The notes: generated from the sequence alone by a model not told the origin. 37,186 nucleotides of DNA from Pelargonium nanum (GCA_036897485.1 JAYMTF010000403.1:1-37186); one strand, 5' to 3'; positions 11,305 through 24,800 are shown, numbered from the stretch's first letter. Program-made: numbers and translations.

Positions 11305-12888
11305 TAAATGTCTTGTTTAATCTCAAGCGATAGATAGTGCTCAAATGCTGAAATGGAGGGAAAGCTGTTTGGAGCAAGGAGATGAGTGTGTACCAAAGTT
11401 GCCAATGATATTGATAGTCTTGCCATAAACACATTTTATGCATTTGAGCCCTTCTCGAGCAAATGTGGAAGTGGATGATCTGTAATGGATTCAAAGTGGT
11501 GCTTGCAAGTTTTGCATAATATATGAGCAATTGTAACTTAAGAATAATTAGTCTTATTGAATGTGGTTGTTTAATTAAGCAAATATGATGGAATGTGATG
11601 TCAAAGTGAAACTGAGAAAAATTTAATGGAGAAAGGGTTAAACTATTTTATATATATTCATTGCTACTACATATCATGCAACTTTGCCTATATTATATAT
11701 ATGACATATTTGATAAACTGGACATGAGCCACGACCACGAGGTAACAAGAAAGGTCACTGTTTGCGTAAGGATTGAGGCACTACAATATGATTCTTGTTT
11801 ACCCGTCATGCCAACAAAATAATAGAATGCAAATAATTATTTAATATATTTTAAATTTCACGTCCAGGCCTTTTAATCAATTTATTTGTATGCTAGCCTA
11901 AGTGAAATTGTTGATAATTGATGAATTACCTTTTAGGCTTGTAGGAAGTGTAGAGTTTAGGTAATTTCTTTTTGTAATATGTCCAATATTTGTTTTTTCT
12001 TCTCGAATGATGGTAAATCGTCATATGTCTTATTATTATTGTGTGAAAAATTGAATCTTAAGGAATATTTTAAAAAACTCACATAGGGTTTGGTTTCACA
12101 GTTTAAGTAGAATTTTGAGAAATGATAGTACTTAATTAGAGAATAGTAGTAGTGATCAATTACCAAAATTCTTAACAAATCATACTAAAATACGATAGAG
12201 ACCATTTTGGTAAATCATATCAAAATTCTTATCAGATCGCTCGATTCGGCAAATCCACCGGTCCAATTGTTTGGACGATGAACATTTCTTTTAAAGTACC
12301 CGAATATACACAATTCAAATGATAAATAATACAAACATTCACACTTCAATGGTTTATTACTCAATTTTGTTTAATTCAACTAACAAATCAGTTTGGTAAA
12401 AGTATTTGATTGTACCACCAAGCGCGTGGGTCAACTGGTAAGGGATTGTTCCAGCTTCATTTGAGGTCTCGAGTTCGAGTCTCAGGGAATGCAGCTGCGC
12501 TAAAACTTGGTAGGGAGAGTTTTGCCGCCCTTGTGGTTCTACCCGGCTCGAATGAGCATTAGTCTGGGTGTGGTAGAACGGCTTAAAAGTGCCAACCGCT
12601 AGTTAGCGGGCCCGCTCAAGAACCTCATGGTTTAGACAAAAAAAAAAGTATTTGATTGTCATTTTTTTCGTAAATAAAAGAGATAAAAATACTTGTATTT
12701 TAAGGGAAAAATACGATAAATGTTGTATAGAATTATATTTATTTCTAGACCCAATTTTTTATTTTCTTAAATCATACTAATTTTTCATTTTTTATCAAAA
12801 TTAATAAATCATATTGATTCTTAAACTTCATCGTTGTATGAATTGCAGTCAAGTCCACAACAGCAGCAGGAGCAGCAAGAAACCAAGA
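11305..12888. other. Spacer between TTC27 and CstF77 genes
   Basis: The spacer is AT-rich. Its first 250 bases are presumably the 3' UTR of the TTC27-like gene, with no single clear AATAAA. A SINE with flanking direct repeats occupies 12414-12643. The remaining 245 bases are the CstF77 leader and proximal promoter. I see nothing else coding at 11600-12400. Confidence 0.6.
12414..12643 (+). mobile_element. tRNA-derived SINE with perfect target-site duplication
   Basis: The element begins with a tRNA-like head: an A-box-like GGGTCAACTGGT at 12428-12439 and a B box GAGTTCGAGTCTC at 12471-12483. A tRNA-unrelated body of about 150 bases follows and ends in an A-run. It is flanked by perfect 16-base direct repeats AAAAGTATTTGATTGT (12398-12413 and 12644-12659), the mark of LINE-mediated insertion. 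It lies about 230 bases upstream of the CstF77 start codon, so it sits in or next to the promoter. The intact duplication suggests a fairly recent insertion. Confidence 0.85.
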
Positions 12889-15800
12889 ATGGCATCGGCC
12901 GAGAATCGTACTGCTGCTCCTGAAGAAAAGGTAATGTTTTTGTTTCTGTGCCCTATCTCTCTCTCGCTGTTCTTCAATTTCTCTCAATAATTTTGATTTT
13001 TCAGGATAATAATGTCGTCGTTGACAAGTACAATGTTGAAGCCGCTGAACTTTTAGCAAACGAGGCACAGGTGTGTTTTCGCCTTCAAATTTTCCCCTTT
13101 TATTTTTCTCTTTGGTTCGGTTCTGATCATTGAATACTGAATTTTTTCTGATTATTTGTTATTTCTCCGCAGCATCTGCCTATCACGGAGGCTGCACCCA
13201 TATATGAGAAGCTTCTGCTATTGTTTCCCACAGCTGTGAGCACTTTCATTCTCTGTTTTTTTCCTTAATAACTTGCTTTGATGCAGTGCTTAATTGTGTT
13301 CATTTAGTTAATTGCGTGATTTTTCCCACTTCATTATTGTGCGTATTTGTGTAACCTAACCCCAATTTATATTAGTTAAAAAAGATGAATATTGTTGCAT
13401 TGGTGGAATGGAATGTGAATTTTCACTCCTTTGCAAAGGGTGCTTTTAGATCTTTAGGGTGTTGTGTACTTGTGTTTTATGGTTGGTTTGATACTAGTGA
13501 ACCAAACTACATTTTCACACAAAAGAAATAAGGCTATGGAAAACTCTTAAGGCTAAGCTATATTGCTCATGATCATATTATGGTAGATAAGAGGACATTT
13601 GTGCTTAACAGATTGGCACACACTAGTAATAATGAGGGACGAGGTTTGTTTGTGGCTCTTAAGGAGAGTTGTCTTTCCCTTTCAAATACCTTATGGTATC
13701 CTAGGTGCTTGGAACGTTGTTGGTGGGACTTGAATCCCTTAAATCCTTGAACATTGATAGAGAGGTGAAGAAAGATATGTGATTAATCTTATCACCAACC
13801 CTCTTGTTGAATAGTAATCCCTGTACAAGATCTAATTGGAGAAGTCAGGCTATAAATCATTTATTTGTAAATTGTTGTTTTCTCATTAGACTGTCCTGAG
13901 ATAAAAATAATATATAGGAAATGCAGTTAATGGTTTGATCTAATCACACTGAAATTGGAAATACAGCGGATAGTGGATAGTGGATATACCTTGTTTCTTT
14001 ACTCATTTAATGGTTAATTCCACTATAATTTTTATCACTGTCTGCCTAAACATAATTTATGGTTTTTTAGGTGTGCTCGTATAATTAATGATTTATGTGA
14101 AAATTTTGTTTTTCCTATATTTGTAGGAAACTTATAAATATGTTTTGGTTTAATGGATCTCCCATTCTCCAGGCAAAATATTGGAAACAATATGTAGAAG
14201 CTTTCATGGCTGCAAATAATGATGATGCTACAAAACAGATATTTAGCCGGTGCTTATTGAACTGTCTCCAAGTTCCTCTTTGGTATATTCTATTTTCATT
14301 TTCAGTTTAAATTTGATATAGTCAATTAAGCGTAGTTTATATATATCGTCTGAACTGTGTCTAGTCAGTTACTCTAAAAGAAATGTTCCTCCTTGGTTGT
14401 TTGTGAGTTTTTTACTTTCTTCACTTTGCAAGACTATCAGCTGGATGCAGTCAGAATATCTGTCCAATCGTGCTCCAGAAAGCTAAAGTTGTTTTGTGCC
14501 CCTTGCATACTAGTATGCTGCTGTGCATAGTACACTAGTGTTATGATCTAACCATATTCAAGATTTCAAGTTAGTATTGCTTCTTCCGTTTTCCTCCCGG
14601 CGATGATTTCAAAAGCTTTATCCTGTTGCTAGGCGATGCTATATTCGTTTCATCAGGAAAGTCAATGACAAGAAGGGTATGGAGGGCCAGGAAGAGACAA
14701 GAAAGGCTTTTGATTTTATGCTCAACTATCTTGGTCCGTCTTCTTTCTCAAGCCTTTTTATAGCTAATTTAGTTGCACCGTGATTTTTCTTTTTTGTCCT
14801 TAATGAACATTTCAACATTTATTTTTGTCTTCCCCCCTCCCCCCCTGACTATTAGTAACATTCATTAATAGTATCATAATGAGGTCCTAAGAGCAATACT
14901 TCTCCAGGGTAAAGAAAAAGTTAAATGCGCTTCAGATGTTGTTAATAATGTATAGTTTTTCCTAGCTGTTGCCTTTGTTTTCCTTCCAATAGTGGTACAT
15001 ATAGGTTGGCCCCATTAATTAGTCAGTGACTATGCTGAGATTTAATACTATGAATCTTACATGCATTTAGCAAGTAAATTGGTAATCAAATTACATGTAG
15101 CATGTATCGGTATGATGTTTGCTAAACTGATATGTTAATTTACTTCCATGATTTCGGTTAACTGGAATTTCTTAGACATTTAGATAAAAGTTAGAAATAG
15201 TATAGGAAAACCAATTTATTTTTAACTCAGGAGAGTATTGACTATTGAGTAATCTGCATACAGTTTATTGTCTGGTGCAATAGTGTTAAATCCTAGGCTT
15301 TCATGTGCTAGTAAAATTCAAGCTTGAGGAATGCAGCGCAGTGTATATACTTTATCTAAAGCCTTACATTCACATAGTGAATAAGCCAAACTAGATCACT
15401 ACTTGTTCATGTGCACATTACAGGTTGAACTATCCCGTGAAACCAGATAACTAGTAATTTAATGGTGGTTATTTTTATGCATCTGATACCAGGAGCGGAC
15501 ATAGCATCTGGGCCTGTTTGGATGGAATATATTGCCTATTTAAAGTCACTGCCGGTTTGTTAACTCCTTCATCTATTTTCAGGTTTTTATTTTGTGCCTT
15601 TATGGGACATGGCATAAGAATTGCTAATTTGCTATTAATATCTTCCTCCATTTCTTTTATCCTTAATATGATATGATCTTGCAGGTTCTGAACACTCAGG
15701 AAGAGACCCAGCGGATGACTGCTGTGAGAAAAGCGTACCAGAAAGCTATTGTTACTCCTACCCATCATGTGGAACAACTTTGGAAGGACTATGAAAATTT

Positions 15801-18800
15801 TGAGAATTCTGTTAGCCGTCAACTGGTAACTTTCTGGATCTTCATTCCACACATGCACGCTTTCTTTATTATGGACAAGTGTCACTTCTTAACAGATTCA
15901 CGCTCTGATTATATTGATGAGCAGGCCAAAGGATTGTTATCGGATTATCAGCCAAAATACAACAGTGCCAGGGCGGTGTATAGAGAGCGGAAGAAATATG
16001 TAGATGAAATTGATTGGAACATGCTTGCTGTACCTCCAACTGGCTCTTACAAGGCAATCTCTTGTACTTTGTTCTTGCCTTTCAGGATTATTGACTCATT
16101 AATGTCTGCATAGACTTTCTGTTTTGGGCCTTCCAGCTAGTTTGTTCACATTAAATAGGGGTAGGTTTGCCCATTAAACTCTGAGGCATGACAATGTGGC
16201 AGCCATATGATAGCTAGATAAGAATTGCTCTCTTTGATAGCCAACAAAGTCTATATGCTTCATGAGCCTGTTTTTAAGTATACTGATCATCTGCCTGTTT
16301 TATTAACCTTTTTTTTGGTTAAATGGACTAGGGTAACTTGGTAATCCTGGATTGTCTGCTTATGATATGCAGTTGTAGGATTGTAGCTCGTGGTTCTTTG
16401 TTATTAACTCGATAAGGTCTAGTTGAGCTATCAGGCTTTTCATATGGCCTCAAGATTTGTTTTAGGATGGATCATAGAGCAGGAATAACAGCTATGTTAA
16501 GTATTGAAAGTGGTGATAAAATAAAGTCCTATGGATAAAATATGAAAGAAATGAGCTATATATAAAGTGTAGTGAAATTCTAATGAGGTTGACATTTTGG
16601 TAGTGTAAGCCCAAACCCTTATGTGTAGGCCAATATTAAAACTTAACATGGTATCAAAGTATTCCATTTGGGCTTGTGGGCATGTGGCCCAATTGAGTAA
16701 CCTCCCCTTGTGGCCTCTGGTCCACTTGCAGAAAGACATGCTTGCAGTGGTCCACATGTAGAAGTAAAACACGTATACATGAGGAGTGTCGATTTACAGG
16801 CCTCTGATTGTGAACGTGTTGAGCATACGATGAAAGAAAATGTGAAGTCTCGTACGCGAGGGAGAGAGTTGAACGTGGTGATAAGAAAAAGTCCCACATG
16901 GATATATTATGAAAGAAATGAAGTATATATGAAGGTTTAATTGAAGTCCTACTAACAAGGGGAGGAGCTACCCCTATCAAGTAGCTCGGCCCATTGGGCC
17001 TTTAAAAATAATTCTACTAACAAGATTGGTCTTTTACTAGTGGAAGTCAAATCCCTTATGTGTAGCCTAATATTGAAATTTAGCAATAAGAGAGAAAGAG
17101 GTTTATTTAAGTATTTATCTAATTTATATGTTTATTATAGTTGATTAAATAGGAGATCCTGATTTGTATCTCAAATTTGAGGCATGAAGATTTTCTGCTT
17201 TCTGCCCTCTCTTTTTCATTTTGAAGGTCTGGATCTCTTCTAGTCCTGGTCAATGTTTACAATCACTCTCCAACGCCCCTGAATATCTCTAGTTGTGAGA
17301 CGCGTAATAGCATCTGAGGGAACTTTCTAAGTTTCGTACCCAAAACCCTACCCTGTTATTGCCGCTTTCCCTTCTCTCTCTTCTGCTTGATGGTCTGCAT
17401 CTCATCTATTCTTGGTTAAGGTTTACAGCTACTCTCCAATGCCCCTGATTAGCATCTGTGGGAACTTTTTAAGTTTCTTACCCAAAAGCATACACTGTTT
17501 GGTGGAAGCGCCCGAAACAATTCAAATAACTAGGTATAAACTATGGGGGACACTTTAAAGCTTGCCCCCACATGCAAGCCTGACAACTGAATGGGACAGG
17601 GATGACATTAGAAATGGGTGAGGCTTGAAACCAAACCTGCTCTAATACCATGTCATGTTTCCAACTGAAAATCCTTAGTTTTTGGTGAAGGGTTCAAGTT
17701 CAACCACTATATTGAGTGTTCTTAAACTCAACACAAAGCTATGATACTGTTTGAATTTGAGTAGAAATTGGTCTACAAAGCAGCTTTGCCCTTTTGAGAG
17801 TTACAAGTTAAAAAAAAAATTCTCTGCATTGCACCTAAATAATATGTTTTCAGTTACTGTTCTATTGGATTTGTGTAATTTTCTGTTGGGTTTTCACAGG
17901 AAGAAGTGCAATGGATGGCTTGGAAGAGATTTATTGCTTTTGAGAAGTAAGAAGCAAAGTTACGTTTTTTCTATCCTGTGGTGGCGTGCGTGCGCGCGCG
18001 CACACACACTACATTATAGTTAACTTTTCTAAATTGTATTGGGAGATCATAAATTTGGTATTAAATCTTGATAATATGTTTTGCAATGATATTCTTTCTC
18101 AAAAGATTTTGTGTCAAATTGAGTTGGAAGCCTTTTTCAGTTCTACAGTATTTTCATAGAAAAAACTATCGACTTGTTTGCTCATTCATTATCAATTTTT
18201 GTTTCTTGAATAAGAACCTTGAAGAGATAATTCAAACCTTGTGTTTGCTGGTAAAGTATATTGATCATATTTTTTGTGTCATCCACTGCAAGTCATTATT
18301 ATTCCTAAAATGTTTCATTGGCTTGCCAATATGAAATGAATCCAAAATGGCATTGTCATACTACTAACTGATTATATTTACCTAAAGACAGTGAGATGTT
18401 TAGTTTTTTGTCTATCACGTTGTACATCGTTTTGGTACCGAGATGCTCTCCGGCTATGGAGATGTCTGTTTTTAAATTTTTATTTACTTGAATAAATTGT
18501 GTTGCAGGGAAAACCCTCAAAGGATAGACAGTGTTTCCTCCAACAAGCGAGTTACACTAACATATGAGCAGGTATAGAAAATATATTTTTTCCGTGTTTT
18601 GTGCTTTGTAATCCGTTGAAGTAACAGTCATTGTTGCATATCGACTTAATTGCTTATCAGAGTCTCCTGTAGTTTCTTGATTATGCCAAGAAATTGCAGT
18701 CTATTAAACTTAGCTAGTTAGCTATAGTTTTTGATGCTTGAATCGTTAGCAACTTTCTTATAATCACAGCCTTTATCATTTATAAGATGCTTGCATATTT

Positions 18801-21800
18801 TCTATCGAAGTGTCTTACTCCTACATATCTGTTTTGCCTTTTCTTTATTATTTTCCCCAGTAATGATCCATTATAATCTTTATTTTTTTGAAGGATCCAT
18901 TATAATCTTTATTGATTTAAAAGAAACAGTGATATTTATGACAAGAATTTCATTTGGGTTGGGCCTGCGTTTAGTGCAAGTGGCCACGTGCTGGAGTGTG
19001 GTTGGGGTAGGTCTTTGGGTTTAATCTTGCCAACAAGAAGGGATGTAGCTTGTGCTAGTTATATATAATGGAAGAAAAAAGAGGCCTAAAATCAAACTTG
19101 CAGTTTACACCTTGCCATTTTTTGTACTATTACATAGTGTTGCTTATTTGTATCCTGTTTGTTGTATTGATTACAATCTTAATCTTACAACATAGTTAGG
19201 TCTGCATATTTCATATTTCACGAAACTGTTTGTTAGTTTATGGTACACTGTTATTATCCAATACGTTTTGATCATGAATCGTACATTGTCTTCTGTATCC
19301 AGTGTTTGATGTATTTATACCATTATCCTGATATATGGTATGACTATGCAACATGGCATGCAAAAAGTGGTGCAATAGATGCTGCGATTAAAGTGTATCA
19401 ACGGGCGCTAAAAGTTCTTCCGGGTTAGTTGGTTTCTTTTTATCTTTAAGAGATCAGAATATTCAAGTATTGGATAAAAAGTTACACTTTTTTACCGAGC
19501 AGTGTTTACCTTGACATATGCTGATATCTATACTTATTTTTAATGGAGAAAAGTGGAGGGGGTCAAATGATGTATCTACCCTCATATCGACAAGCAGCAT
19601 TCTATTTCTATACCTTCTTACTCTTGCCTCTATCATATTTATCTTTTTATTCTTTATATCTATGTTTATGTTTGGCTATGGTGGATTCTGCCCAAAAATT
19701 GTTCATGCTTCCAACACCCTCTATTTTATTCTTTCTTATTTTCATTTTATATATTCTTTCTGTATTGGATATTTGTGAGCAGATTCAGAAATGATTCGGT
19801 ATGCTTACGCTGAGCTTGAGGAAACCCGTGGAGCAATTCAAGTACATGAATCTTAGTATCCTTTTATTTTGATTACTGTGATTTTTTGGTTCATGTTTTT
19901 TAATTATTTCACTGTGCTTCTCTCCTACAGCCTGCAAAGAAAATTTATGAGAGCCTTGTAGAGGAGGGTGCTAATGCAACAGCACTAGCACATATTCAAG
20001 TAAGTAGTTTCTGAATTTATTTTGTGGACATGTTTGTAGAATGTGTGTCCTATATTATCTTTATAGTGCTTCGTTCGAATTGTGGACAAGTATCAGTGTG
20101 AAACTTGATGAAAGTGGACGAGTATTGCTGGAGATCTAGTGGGTATCTTGGACACTTGAAGTTGGACGAATAGAGTACACTGTAAAAATGGTTCAGTTTG
20201 TAACTAGCTAGTCAACATAATCTTATATGAAATTAATTACCATTTCCAGCTGATAAAAGAGCGCACACGCACACACATACAGCAACAATCAAGCCATTTC
20301 CCAAACAATGTTAGGGTTGGCTGCATGTATCATTTAATAAGCCTCCTTGGGTTCCTCTACTCTATCATATGGTTCATATCTAATGCTATCCTCTCCAGTC
20401 CTTTGTTAAATTAAGTGCTGTTATGTCTTTTCTCACTACTTTCCATGTTAGCTTACCTCTACCCTTACCTCTTTGAACCTCTCCTAACTACATTCTTTCA
20501 AATTTTCTCATGGAGTCACTAATCTACCTACGATTCACATTTTCTCATTTCTAATCTTATCTTTCCTAGTGCCACAACAAGTCTACTTAAGCATTCTTAT
20601 CTCTACTACCATTGTCATATGATTTTGCAGCCTTGTTGATATCCAATATTCAGTGCCATACATCATAGGTGGACGTATAGAAATTTCCTTTCAACTTTAA
20701 AGGCATTCTTATATCAATAAGAACTCCCAAGCTCTCATCCACTTCAACCACCATACACTAATCATAATTCTAATATTCTCCTTAATCTCTTTGACATTTT
20801 GATTTGTATATCTAAGGTATCTAAAATGGTCACTTTAGTAATTTTTTATTTTATCTTTTAGGATAATTAAACCACAACTCACCCCTTTTTTTTGTTGCTA
20901 AAATTACACTTCATATATTCAGATTTTGTTCTACTTATTCTAAATCCCTTAATATATATATATATATATTGACCGGCTAAGATAGATATATATTAAATTG
21001 GGCTCTTGTTAAAAAGCTGTATGTAGATTCATATGTGCCAATGTATGTACACATCTACAGTATAAAAGATACTTAGAGGAATAAGGAATAAGAAGCTACA
21101 TAATGAGCCTGCTGTGGGTCAATGACTCGTACATAAGAAGCGAAACAAGTTTGGACAAAACAAGTTTATAACTTGGGAACTTGAGGGCCTACATCTTTAA
21201 AAAGAAAAGAGAAAAAGGGAGATAGGTTGTCTTTGTGAATAATTCTCTGGCCTCTATTGCTATTTCTGTTGCCTAATTAGTCTTTTTTTTAAGGAATGTT
21301 GCCTAATTAGTCTTTGTTCCTCCTTTTGTGGTTTGTTGCTATATGCAACTACTGTCATAGATATTTGAATCATTTAGTTTTGATGTGATTATATTATTAT
21401 CACTGCTATATAAATTTTCTAAGATTGTTGTTTGGTTGAGTTGAGAAATCTATATTGATATCCATATTTCGTTGCTTTAAGTTAATTTTTGGCCTTCTCT
21501 CTAATTCTATTTGTAGCTATACATGTTTTATCATACTTTTGATGCTTTGCTTACTGCAGTTTATTCGCTTTTTGAGAAGGACGGAAGGAGTTGAAGCAGC
21601 ACGGAAATACTTCCTTGATGCCCGGAAATCTCCAAGCTGCACATACCATGTTTATGTGGCCTATGCAATGATGGCTTTTTGTCTTGACAAGGATCCAAAG
21701 GTTTTATTTTTCTTTGTTTTGTTTTGTTTTGTTTTTCGGGATAAGTTACAGTTTATGTTCAATTAAGACACTCTGTGCTAGAATACAGGATTCCATATTA

Positions 21801-24800
21801 ACGAACAACTATATGTGAATAATTTATAAACATGGCTGCAATTGTCTCGTTGATGCACACTATCCATGTTAACTTAGGCGTACCCCTACCCCTTTTACTT
21901 TCTTCTAGCTCTATTCTCTCACCATTCCTTTCTAAGACTTAGATTAGTTATTGTGAGTGTCAAGAACTAAACTTCTTTTGGTCATATTTTTAACATATCC
22001 CAAGTGCATGCAATTACATTGATTATCTACTCGTAGATTATGTTTAACAAAAATAATTTGGAATTTGTCTGTACTTTTGCTATACATTCATGCAGGTTGC
22101 ACAAAATATATTCGAGGCGGGTTTGAAACGATTCATGCACGAGCCTGTATACATTCTTGAGTGAGTGTACCTCTTCTAACCTTAGAAATTATGTATATGA
22201 CAGTGCTTTGGTGATGTTTTTGAGCATATTGTTCAGAACTGAATTGGTTTATTCATGGGAAGTGCTAATACCAGTCTCTTAAGCTTGAATGAACTGTAAT
22301 AGGGCTACCACATTGTTTTTTGCTATTCATGCACACTTAAATAAGAAACCTTTCGTGTCAGAAAGAAAATAAAAATAAAAGAAACGTGCCTATTGGCATA
22401 TAAAGTTATAGGTGACCAGTATGGGCTCAATAATTGAGTTTTTAGCTCTAGAACTGATGGTATAATCTCACTCTTATTCGCTCTTTCTTTTTCTTGATCG
22501 CGTTGTATTAAACAATATCAATGGACATTTGAAGCACAAGGGTCATTTAGGGCTTAAGTATGAAGAGTGGGATTCATCAAAAGAACTGCACTTCTTGAAA
22601 CTATGCAAAAAATTAATAATTTGATGTCTACTCTTCAAATATTAATAGTAAAACATCTAAATATAATAGTCATGATGATCCTCATCATCATGAAGAGTGA
22701 TAATGTCATCTGAAATCTGAATCATAGTATATTTTATTTTCTTAAGGTGTGATGACTGATGATCCCTATTCAATCCATTCATCTTCATCATTCTCATCTC
22801 AAAGGTTTGTAGGAGTTAAAAAGTTACAATGAATAAAAAAAGTAGGTTTTTGGAGTATGCTTGATTAAAATCCCCCACAGAATGGGCGAAGATTTCATAA
22901 GAAAGCGCAGGCTTTTTTGAGCTTCATTAGAGTGAGTGGGTTAATGTAAAATAAAGCTTTACCCAGGCCATCGTGAGTGGGTTAGAGCTTCATTAGAGCG
23001 TATGCTTGATTGAAATTGCGTATTTCCATAGCAAGTCCCTGCTTGTGTGACATAGCAGATAATCTGAACAAAGCAGCTTCATGATCATTTTTCTTCATAG
23101 TAATGCTATAAAATATGAGCCACCAATAATGGTTATCATGTTGAAATAGATATGGCTGATTAACATGGTGAAACATTAAGAAACTCAAAATGTATGTCAG
23201 CTAACATTTAAGTTTGCTCTCAGTAGTCATCTCATAAGCATGAATTGTGATTCTCAGAAAGTGAGGAATAATTGAATTAATATATGTATTGTATTTATTC
23301 TTTTGTTGATAATATGATATCTCTAAAACACTGTTTCACTTGTTGCAGGTATGCTGATTTCTTGTTTCATTTGAATGATGATAATAATATTCGAGCTTTA
23401 TTTGAGAGAGCTCTGAGCTCACTACCACCTGAGGAATCTGTTGAGGTGTACTTTCTTGTCCACTTAGCCTCTGCTGTGGTTTTTTATTGCCAAACTTTGT
23501 AAATATTACAGATTTATATAATGCAAGATTATTTGTGCTTTTGAGGTTAGGAATGATATATTAGGTGTGCCTCAGTGTTTTTAATGTATCAACATGGTTT
23601 CTATATAGAAAACCCTTTTATGTTATTCTCTCTTTCTTTTTTTCTTTCCCTGAGTACTCTCTTGATTACTTCCACTGTACTAGGGTTGACTGTTGAGTTC
23701 TGTTTCCAAGGTGTCTATTGTTGTTCACAAATTTGTTGAATTATTCGTTTACAGTAAAGCTTGATATCAAACTTTGAAAGGTTGCTTAGAACTTTGTTGG
23801 ATTTGATGCATGGAATGTGTTCCTAAAGTCTGAGCAGATCAACATTAACATCCCCTGTTTTTCTTTTGATTTGATGATGGGAGTCTTTAGACATTATATA
23901 TTTTTAAATCATTTATTTCAACAAAGTACTGATCTTTGAGGTACCTGGTCGTCTAAAACTCATTTTGATTTATCCTCCTTTTAAGTAACTTTGAGGCCTG
24001 AGCTTCACTCTTTTTACAAATTCATAGGACCTGTTAAGTATTTTATGAATAATGCTGCGGGATGGTTCAATGATTTGAGACACACACTTCTATATGGTTC
24101 AATGCTGCTTCTTCTGTGCCATGAATAGTAATTTAGTTATTTGTTCACTTAGAAGCTTCAACTTGTTTGTCTATGATTTTGATATTTTTCTATTATTTCT
24201 TTGATGAATGGGAGTGATGTTCTAATGATTCAGGTCTGGAAACGCTTTACCCAATTTGAGCAAACTTATGGAGATCTTGCAAGCATCCTGAAGGTAAAGA
24301 CTATTTGTTTCTTTACATATCTGTAAATTGAATATCCTTGTCCTTATTCTCTTTATTTTATTTTAGAGCTTTACTGAATTTCATTTACCCCTTTATCTTT
24401 ATTAGATTCTGTGGTTGCTGATTGCATTTCACAACTTGCTGTATAAATTGTCATAGTAGATATTTCTGCATGGCCCCGATACATCTTTGTTAGATATAAA
24501 AAGTTCCTCTACTCTTTTCTTGTTTACAATTTATAAATCCTTGTTTTTAACATCTGTCCTCATTAAAATGATTTCCTATATAATTCACTGTAGTACAAGT
24601 ACAGAAATGGTATTGTTTTGTATTTTGTCAAGACAACTGATCACTGTGCAGTTACCATTTATACAATTCTTATGTATTTCATTAAATTGTGGTGCTGAAC
24701 ATTGTGTTTTAGGATGATCTCCAATAAGAATGGACATGTACATGATGAGAGACAGACAAATTATTTAGTATTAAGTTTCTTTACTGCTTTTGAGTAGTTT

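Larger units (their letters stand above)
16054..17899 (+). other. CstF77 intron 8, GC-AG type
   Basis: Exon 8 must end at AAG (16053) to join in frame to GAAGAAGTG at 17900. The intron therefore begins GCAATC, not GT. The exon side (CAAG) and GCAA match the strong context typical of GC-AG introns. The next GT downstream (16067) gives an immediate stop codon at the junction. The intron is 1846 bases long and contains two miniature LTR elements and a diverged tandem duplication (about 17224-17356 and 17389-17500). Confidence 0.85.

Noticed and set aside
12414..12490. Functional tRNA gene, from A-box and B-box motifs
   Set aside because: No acceptor stem or cloverleaf can be closed, an A-tailed body follows and target duplications flank the unit, so it is a SINE. 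The same applies to 33948-34020.
13236..14172. Intronic poly(A) site in CstF77 intron 3, as in the autoregulated human CSTF3 gene
   Set aside because: The intron is long enough, but I see no AATAAA with a clear U-rich context, so there is no positive evidence in the sequence.
15475..15885. 136-codon minus-strand reading frame over CstF77 exons 6-7
   Set aside because: It is antisense to HAT-repeat exons with clear family similarity and has no motif of its own.
16654..16980. 108-codon minus-strand reading frame in CstF77 intron 8
   Set aside because: It lies inside the miniature LTR element and shows no gag, pol or other domain.
19518..19782. Hydrophobic plus-strand frames of 83-86 codons suggesting a small membrane protein
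   Set aside because: They fall in the T-rich region before the exon 12 acceptor of CstF77, where T-rich codons give Phe, Leu and Ile by default.
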